From assembly GCF_943193095.1 (NCBI RefSeq), contig NZ_CALPCV010000018.1, positions 1-47,071 of the forward strand: a stretch of DNA of 47,071 bases, written 5' to 3'. The stretch's first letter is position 1. The number at the start of each line of letters is the position of its first letter. A program made the translations under genes and the position numbers. The stretch comes from Parasutterella muris. GTDB lineage: Bacteria > Pseudomonadota > Gammaproteobacteria > Burkholderiales > Burkholderiaceae_F. Shown piece after piece: positions 42,455 to 47,071 of the stretch. The notes under the pieces are model-generated. The model saw only the letters and a list, made by a program, of their open reading frames with translations, searched no databases and had not been told where the DNA came from.

Positions 42455-42988
42455 TCAGGCAGCAGCCTGCTGATCTTTGGCATCGCGCACAGCAGCAAGA
42501 GTTCTGACGAAACGCGCCGGAACTTCGTTGAGCGTACGGACAAACTTGGCGACAGGTTCGTTCATTGTAGCCATGAGTTTAGCCAGCAACTCTTCTCTGC
42601 TCGGCATTGTAGCGAGCTTCTCAACACCGGCAACGTCAAGGACGCTGTTCGGCATTGCGCCGCCCTTAATAACCAAGGCAGGATTGTCTTTGGCAAACTT
42701 GGCGATTACCTTAGCCGCAGCAACCGGATCGGCGGAAAAACCATACATCAAAGGACCGGCGAACTGGTCGGACAATCCTTCGAACGGAGTTTCCTTCACG
42801 GCACGGCGAACTAAAGTATTCTTCAGTACGCGCAACTCAACACCATTCTTACGTGCTTCAGCACGAAGTTTGGTAGCTGCATCAACGGTCAGCCCACGAT
42901 ATTCGGCAATAACAAGACCCTGAGTACCGGCGATAATTTCACCGATCTCTTTGATCATGTCAGCCTTTTCTTGTCTGTTAAGACTCAT
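42455..42988 (-). CDS. rplJ: 50S ribosomal protein L10
   Basis: 177 residues from ATG 42988 (MSLNRQEKADMI), with GGAG upstream; an earlier in-frame start at 43000 is less likely. The N-terminal part binds 23S rRNA (GLVIAEYRGLTVDAATKLR) and the C-terminal helix holds the L7/L12 dimers. L10 also represses its own message through the leader. Confidence 0.97.
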   Translation of the reverse strand: MSLNRQEKADMIKEIGEIIAGTQGLVIAEYRGLTVDAATKLRAEARKNGVELRVLKNTLVRRAVKETPFEGLSDQFAGPLMYGFSADPVAAAKVIAKFAKDNPALVIKGGAMPNSVLDVAGVEKLATMPSREELLAKLMATMNEPVAKFVRTLNEVPARFVRTLAAVRDAKDQQAAA

Positions 42989-43249
42989 GGTCTGCTCCAC
43001 TCAGAGGTGCTGAATTATCAGCACCGGTTTACTAATAACCGGCTCACTCCGAGAGTTTCAAGGAAAATGCCGATGTACGGCACACAACGCTTGTTCTCTC
43101 TTCGGTTGCCATCTACGCTGGGATCCTCAGTCAAGGAAATTATGAAGTGACATTCACCAGCGGTCTTTGACGGCTACGGCCCGAAGGCCGTAACCCAAAG
43201 TACTTTACTTGAGGCTTTCGCCTCGGATCATCTGATTCAGACGATCAAA
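42989..43249 (-). promoter_or_regulatory. rplJ leader (L10-binding type)
   Basis: This 261-nt gap holds no gene. Its transcript contains stems GGTGCTGA/TCAGCACC (43006-43013 with 43018-43025), CCGGTT/AACCGG (about 43024-43039), TGCCG/CGGCA (near 43070-43085), TACGGCC/GGCCGTA with a UUCG loop (about 43175-43192) and GAGGC/GCCTC (43211-43225). The segment AAGACCGCTGGTG resembles the conserved part of the L10 leader. L10-L7/L12 feedback is the likely function. Confidence 0.7.
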
Positions 43250-43939
43250 TTATCCTAATGTCTGAACGTCGATCTTGACGCCGGGGCCCATTGTAGAGCT
43301 GACGGACATCTTGCGAAGGTAGACACCCTTTGCTGAAGCGGGTTTGGCCTTATTGAGGGCTTCAACCAGCGCTTTGACGTTCTGAAGAAGCTTGTCGGCT
43401 TCGAAAGAAGCACGGCCGACAGGAGCGTGGATGATACCAGCTTTATCGGCACGGAACTGAACCTGACCTGCTTTGGCGTTCTTAACAGCCTGAGCAACGT
43501 TCGGAGTAACAGTACCAAGCTTCGGATTCGGCATTAAACCGCGCGGGCCGAGGATCTGACCAACCTGACCGACAAAACGCATTGCGGACGGTTCGGCGAT
43601 AACGATGTCGAAGTTGATTTCACCGGCCTTAACCTGGTGAACCAGGTCTTCCAGACCAACAACATCAGCACCGGCTTCTTTGGCGGCTTCAGCAGCAGCG
43701 CCCTGAGCGAACACGGCAACGCGAACAGTCTTGCCTGTACCGGCAGGCATAACGATCGCACCACGGACAGCCTGGTCGCTCTTGCGAGGATCAATACCAA
43801 GCTGAACAGCAACGTCAACGGATTCATCAAACTTAGCGTTGGCGAGAGCCTTCACGAGTTCAATCGCTTCGTTGAGGCTGTAGAACTTCTGAGCCTCGAC
43901 TTTGCTCTTGTTTTCTTTTTCACGTTTGCTGATAGCCAT
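43250..43939 (-). CDS. rplA: 50S ribosomal protein L1
   Basis: 229 residues: FDESVDVAVQLGIDPRKSDQ, RGAIVMPAGTGKTVRVAVFA and GPRGLMPNPKLGTVT are L1 hallmarks. L1 forms the mobile stalk that moves E-site tRNA, and in E. coli represses rplK-rplA. It starts on the rplK stop (TAATG). Confidence 0.98.
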   Translation of the reverse strand: MAISKREKENKSKVEAQKFYSLNEAIELVKALANAKFDESVDVAVQLGIDPRKSDQAVRGAIVMPAGTGKTVRVAVFAQGAAAEAAKEAGADVVGLEDLVHQVKAGEINFDIVIAEPSAMRFVGQVGQILGPRGLMPNPKLGTVTPNVAQAVKNAKAGQVQFRADKAGIIHAPVGRASFEADKLLQNVKALVEALNKAKPASAKGVYLRKMSVSSTMGPGVKIDVQTLG

Positions 43940-44373
43940 TACTTAACTCCTTCAACGGTAATACCCATCGAACGAGCGCTTCCGGCGATCGTGCGAACGG
44001 CGGCGTCCATATCGGCTGCTGTGAGGTCAGGCATCTTTGTCTTGGCGATCTCTTCAGCCTGAGCACGTGTGATCTTACCGACTTTGTCAGTATGAGGACG
44101 TGCAGAACCCTTCTGAATCTTCGCGGCTTTCTTAATCAGAATAGTAGCCGGGGGAGTCTTCATGATGAATGTGAAGCTCTTATCGGCGTACGCTGTGATC
44201 ACAACAGGAATCGGCAGACCAGGTTCAACACCCTGTGTCTTAGCATTGAACGCTTTGCAGAATTCCATAATGTTCAAGCCGCGCTGGCCCAACGCCGGTC
44301 CGATAGGAGGCGAAGGATTCGCTTTGCCGGCAGGAACCTGAAGCTTAATAAAGCCTACGATTTTCTTTGCCAT
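43939..44373 (-). CDS. rplK: 50S ribosomal protein L11
   Basis: 144 residues: the proline-rich N-terminal domain NPSPPIGPALGQRGLNIM binds factors and thiostrepton-type drugs, and the C-terminal domain binds 23S rRNA. It starts 98 nt after nusG; that gap has only a weak AGCTTTT/AAAAGC stem. Confidence 0.98.
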   Translation of the reverse strand: MAKKIVGFIKLQVPAGKANPSPPIGPALGQRGLNIMEFCKAFNAKTQGVEPGLPIPVVITAYADKSFTFIMKTPPATILIKKAAKIQKGSARPHTDKVGKITRAQAEEIAKTKMPDLTAADMDAAVRTIAGSARSMGITVEGVK

Positions 44374-44471
44374 TTGCTTTCCTTACGGGTAATCGCTTTT
44401 AAAAGCTCCCCGAGGTAAAAATTAAGTCCACTGTAAAAACCTAATCGTCGGACTCTTAACGATCAGGAGAA

Positions 44472-45011
44472 TTAACCTTTTTCTACTTCGTTGAACGCTA
44501 ATTCAACGGGGGTCTCACGACCAAAGATGAGAACTTTAACACGAAGTCGGTTCTTATCGTAGTTAACGTCCTCAATAATTCCTTTAAATTCTGTAAACGG
44601 ACCGTTCTTAATACGGACAGACTCACCAACCTCGAATTCAACTCTCGGTCTCGGAGCTTCATTTCCGTCTGCCATCTTCTTCTTGATTACATCGATTTCA
44701 CGAGTAGGCAAGGGAGAAGGCCTGTTCGCGCTACCGCCTAAAAAGCCGGTGATGCGCGGTGTATTCTTAACCAGATGCCATGTTTCGTCATTCATGATCA
44801 TGTTGACGAAAATATAGCCGGAGTACATGCGACGTGTGGAAACACGCTTTTTACCGTTGCGGACTTCAGCGACATCTTCAGTCGGCAGAAGAATTTCTCC
44901 GAAAGAATCTTCAAGGCCGGCGCGCTTAATGCGCTCCCTCAGTGCGGATTCAGCACTTTTCTCCATTCCGGAGTAAGTGTGAATAACGTACCACTTCATG
45001 TCGTCTGCCAT
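44472..45011 (-). CDS. nusG: Transcription factor NusG
   Basis: 179 residues. An N-terminal NGN domain (KWYVIHTYSGMEKSAESAL) binds RNA polymerase beta', and a C-terminal KOW domain (FEVGESVRIKNGPFTEFKG) contacts Rho or S10. It follows secE by 11 nt, the usual pair. Confidence 0.98.
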   Translation of the reverse strand: MADDMKWYVIHTYSGMEKSAESALRERIKRAGLEDSFGEILLPTEDVAEVRNGKKRVSTRRMYSGYIFVNMIMNDETWHLVKNTPRITGFLGGSANRPSPLPTREIDVIKKKMADGNEAPRPRVEFEVGESVRIKNGPFTEFKGIIEDVNYDKNRLRVKVLIFGRETPVELAFNEVEKG

Positions 45012-45022
45012 AACTTGCCTCG

Positions 45023-45406
45023 TTAGATTAAGGAAAGAAGTACATCGTAAAGGAGGAATTCAATCAGCTTGTCAACCACGAAAAGGAAAAAAGCTACGAC
45101 AACGACAAAGGCACAAACGAGCCCTGTCGTATTGACTGTCTCTTTTCTGGTCGGCCAAACAACTCTTCTCAGCTCTTCATAAGAGGCGCGGCAATACGCA
45201 GCAAACTCTTTTCCGGGAGCACTGAACCATCCAATAACGACACCCACAGCCAGACAGCCGACTAAAATGCCGGCACGAACAGCTGTCGGTTGTTCGGCTA
45301 ACAGAGCAAAAGCAAACACTCCGCTCAAAGCGATAAGAACGGCGATCGTCATCAGAACGATACCGCCTTTGCTTTCGGGTGCTGGTGCTGTTTTTTGCGT
45401 ACTCAT
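45023..45406 (-). CDS. secE: Sec translocon subunit SecE
   Basis: 127 residues from ATG 45406 (MSTQKTAPAPES). Two hydrophobic helices precede the conserved amphipathic ELRRVVWPTRKET and the final membrane helix (GLVCAFVVVVAFFLFVVD), as in three-helix proteobacterial SecE. It clamps SecY. The frame extends upstream to 45427, but that part overlaps a hairpin and has no good start. Confidence 0.96.
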   Translation of the reverse strand: MSTQKTAPAPESKGGIVLMTIAVLIALSGVFAFALLAEQPTAVRAGILVGCLAVGVVIGWFSAPGKEFAAYCRASYEELRRVVWPTRKETVNTTGLVCAFVVVVAFFLFVVDKLIEFLLYDVLLSLI

Positions 45407-45426
45407 CTGTATTTCCGGTGAAATCA

Positions 45427-45450
45427 AACCGCGATCCGAGGACCGCGGTT
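45427..45450 (-). other. Hairpin between tRNA-Trp and secE
   Basis: AACCGCG (45427-45433) and CGCGGTT (45444-45450) form a perfect 7-bp GC-rich stem 9 nt after tRNA-Trp. The minus-strand tail is TGATTT. It may help release the tRNA 3' end from the secE-nusG message or attenuate it. Confidence 0.6.
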
Positions 45451-45458
45451 CTGAATTG

Positions 45459-45534
45459 TGGCAGGGGCAGAAGGAATCGAACCCTCAACCTACGGTTTTG
45501 GAGACCGTCGCTCTGCCAATTGAGCTATACCCCT
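45459..45534 (-). tRNA. tRNA-Trp (CCA)
   Basis: A minus-strand cloverleaf with acceptor AGGGGTA, anticodon loop CTCCAAA (anticodon CCA at 45499-45501), a GGTTCGATTCC T-arm and encoded CCA (45459-45461). It lies between tuf and secE, the common betaproteobacterial position. Confidence 0.97.
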
Positions 45535-45539
45535 ATTGA

Positions 45540-45557
45540 CTCTCTCAAACGAGAGAG
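45540..45557 (-). other. Hairpin between tuf and tRNA-Trp
   Basis: A perfect 7-bp stem, CTCTCTC (45540-45546) and GAGAGAG (45551-45557), with a 4-nt loop. There is no T tract, and it ends 5 nt before mature tRNA-Trp, so RNA processing or stability is more likely than termination. Confidence 0.6.
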
Positions 45558-45568
45558 CTTAAAACTTA

Positions 45569-46759
45569 TTAGGCTTCGATCTTAGAAACAACGCCGGCAC
45601 CGACAGTGTGGCCGCCTTCACGGATAGCGAAGCGAAGACCTTCTTCCATAGCGATCGGGGCGATCAGTGTAACGTCCATACGGATGTTGTCGCCGGGCAT
45701 AACCATTTCAACGCCTTCAGGCAGCTGAATTGTGCCGGTAACGTCAGTTGTACGGAAGTAGAACTGCGGACGATAGCCTTTGAAGAACGGTGTGTGACGA
45801 CCGCCTTCTTCCTTAGTCAGAACGTAAACTTCTGCCTGGAATTCTGTGTGCGGTGTGATGGTGCCCGGTTTAGCAAGAACCTGACCGCGTTCAACGTCTT
45901 CACGCTTTGTACCGCGAAGAAGGATACCAACGTTGTCACCGGCTTCGCCCTGATCCAGCAGTTTGCGGAACATTTCAACGCCTGTGCAGGTGGTCTTCTG
46001 TGTCGGACGAATACCGACGATTTCAACTTCATCACCAACTTTGATGACACCGCGTTCGACACGACCGGTCACAACTGTACCGCGGCCGGAAATCGAGAAC
46101 ACGTCTTCAACCGGCATAAGGAACGGCTGATCAATAGCGCGCTCCGGTGTCGGAATGTAAGAGTCGAGTGTGTCGGCAAGCTTCAGGATGGATTCTTCAC
46201 CCATCGGGCCTTTGTCGCCTTCGAGAGCCATACGGGCAGAACCCTTGATGATAGGAATGTCATCGCCGGGGAAGTCGTAGTTGCTCAGAAGTTCGCGAAC
46301 TTCCATTTCAACCAGTTCAAGCAGTTCTTCGTCTTCGACGAGGTCGCACTTGTTGAGGTAAACGATGATGTAGGGAACACCAACCTGACGAGCAAGAAGG
46401 ATGTGTTCACGAGTCTGCGGCATCGGGCCGTCAGAAGCGGAAACAACCAGAATAGCGCCGTCCATCTGGGCAGCACCGGTAATCATGTTCTTAACGTAGT
46501 CAGCGTGTCCCGGGCAGTCAACGTGAGCGTAGTGACGCTTTTCAGTTTCGTATTCAACGTGAGCGGTGTTGATCGTGATGCCGCGTGCTTTTTCTTCAGG
46601 AGCAGCATCAATCTGATCGTAGGCTTTGGCTTCGCCGCCGAACTTGTTGGAAAGAACGGTTGTGATAGCAGCCGTCAGAGTTGTTTTGCCATGGTCAACG
46701 TGACCGATGGTACCCACGTTCACGTGGGGCTTTGTTCTTTCGTACTTACCCTTTGCCAT
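45569..46759 (-). CDS. tuf: Elongation factor Tu, copy beside secE
   Basis: 396 residues, protein identical to the copy at 28788-29978, with all G motifs intact. It follows tRNA-Thr by 44 nt with AGGAG as ribosome-binding site, so it is read from the tRNA-Tyr-Gly-Thr transcript, like E. coli tufB. DNA differences from the other copy are silent and clustered toward the 5' end, where GAG-CGT is replaced by GAA-AGA. Confidence 0.98.
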   Translation of the reverse strand: MAKGKYERTKPHVNVGTIGHVDHGKTTLTAAITTVLSNKFGGEAKAYDQIDAAPEEKARGITINTAHVEYETEKRHYAHVDCPGHADYVKNMITGAAQMDGAILVVSASDGPMPQTREHILLARQVGVPYIIVYLNKCDLVEDEELLELVEMEVRELLSNYDFPGDDIPIIKGSARMALEGDKGPMGEESILKLADTLDSYIPTPERAIDQPFLMPVEDVFSISGRGTVVTGRVERGVIKVGDEVEIVGIRPTQKTTCTGVEMFRKLLDQGEAGDNVGILLRGTKREDVERGQVLAKPGTITPHTEFQAEVYVLTKEEGGRHTPFFKGYRPQFYFRTTDVTGTIQLPEGVEMVMPGDNIRMDVTLIAPIAMEEGLRFAIREGGHTVGAGVVSKIEA

Positions 46760-46803
46760 GTGTAGCTCCTGAAGCGCCTGACTCTGTCAGACTATTAAAT
46801 AAC

Positions 46804-46878
<75 letters not shown>

Positions 46879-46881
46879 GAT

Positions 46882-46955
46882 TGGAGCGGGTGAAGGGAAT
46901 CGAACCCTCGTCGTAAGCTTGGAAGGCTTCTGCTCTACCATTGAGCTACACCCGC
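46882..46955 (-). tRNA. tRNA-Gly (TCC)
   Basis: A minus-strand cloverleaf with acceptor GCGGGTG/CACCCGC, anticodon loop CTTCCAA (anticodon TCC at 46921-46923), discriminator T and encoded CCA (46882-46884). It lies 3 nt from tRNA-Thr. Confidence 0.97.
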
Positions 46956-46995
46956 TCAAAGCAAATGTTCAACTGAACACTTTCTTTGGAAATCT

Positions 46996-47071
46996 TGGTG
47001 GAGGGGGATGGATTCGAACCATCGTAGGCGTAAGCCAACAGATTTACAGTCTGCCCCCTTTAGCCACTCGG
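46996..47071 (-). tRNA. tRNA-Tyr (GTA), cut by the window edge
   Basis: The minus strand shows the D-arm, anticodon GTA (47045-47047), a long variable arm typical of tRNA-Tyr, a GGTTCGAATCC T-arm and encoded CCA (46996-46998). The 5' acceptor strand lies beyond the right edge. It heads the Tyr-Gly-Thr-tuf cluster as seen here. Confidence 0.93.

Overview
The window is chromosomal core sequence from a Gram-negative betaproteobacterium, most likely order Burkholderiales and possibly Sutterellaceae. The order tRNA-Tyr/Gly/Thr-tuf-tRNA-Trp-secE-nusG-rplKAJL-rpoBC-rpsLG-fusA-tuf-rpsJ, a long basic S3 tail, a non-zinc S14, a lptM-lysA pair beside cyaY, and folP-glmM-phoBR all fit that group. The family placement is inference. 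No phage, insertion sequence, CRISPR array or defence island is visible.

Layout. Bases 1-120 hold the last 39 codons of an unidentified plus-strand gene. Bases 204-467 hold a minus-strand tRNA operon (Pro-Arg-His). Bases 608-6318 form a tightly packed minus-strand run, cyaY-folP-glmM-phoB-phoR, ending in a standalone HNH-nuclease-like gene. Bases 6335-12349 carry plus-strand housekeeping genes: lptM-lysA, guaC, a PPK2-type polyphosphate kinase gene, engB and hemB. hslR (12408-12827) converges on hemB. From 12899 to the right edge nearly everything is on the minus strand. Read in the direction of transcription, from right to left, it contains tRNA-Tyr/Gly/Thr, tuf, tRNA-Trp, secE-nusG, rplKA, rplJL, rpoBC, rpsL-rpsG-fusA-tuf-rpsJ, rplC to rpsQ (S10 block), rplN to secY (spc block) and rpmJ to rplQ (alpha block).

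How it works together. The large block supplies most ribosomal proteins, the alpha, beta and beta' subunits of RNA polymerase, EF-Tu (twice), EF-G, NusG, and the SecY/SecE translocon core. Control sites can be read directly. Good sigma70-type promoters precede rpsL, rplC, rplN and rpmJ, with a weaker one before rplQ. Strong terminators follow rplL, rpoC and rpsJ. Short terminator-like hairpins lie inside the rplC and rpsL leaders.

Most notable points. (1) The S10 operon is broken between rpsJ and rplC by a plus-strand apbE gene, with a terminator after rpsJ and a new promoter plus attenuator-like leader before rplC. (2) Three internal promoters (before rplN, rpmJ and rplQ) have their -10 box inside a perfect inverted repeat. 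(3) rpoA carries an exact in-frame 24-bp tandem duplication at the linker/CTD boundary. (4) An HNH-nuclease-like gene sits 15 nt behind phoR. (5) phoBR directly follows glmM, with no pst-phoU genes between. No clearly new multi-gene system is present. The interest lies in how a conserved block is rewired.
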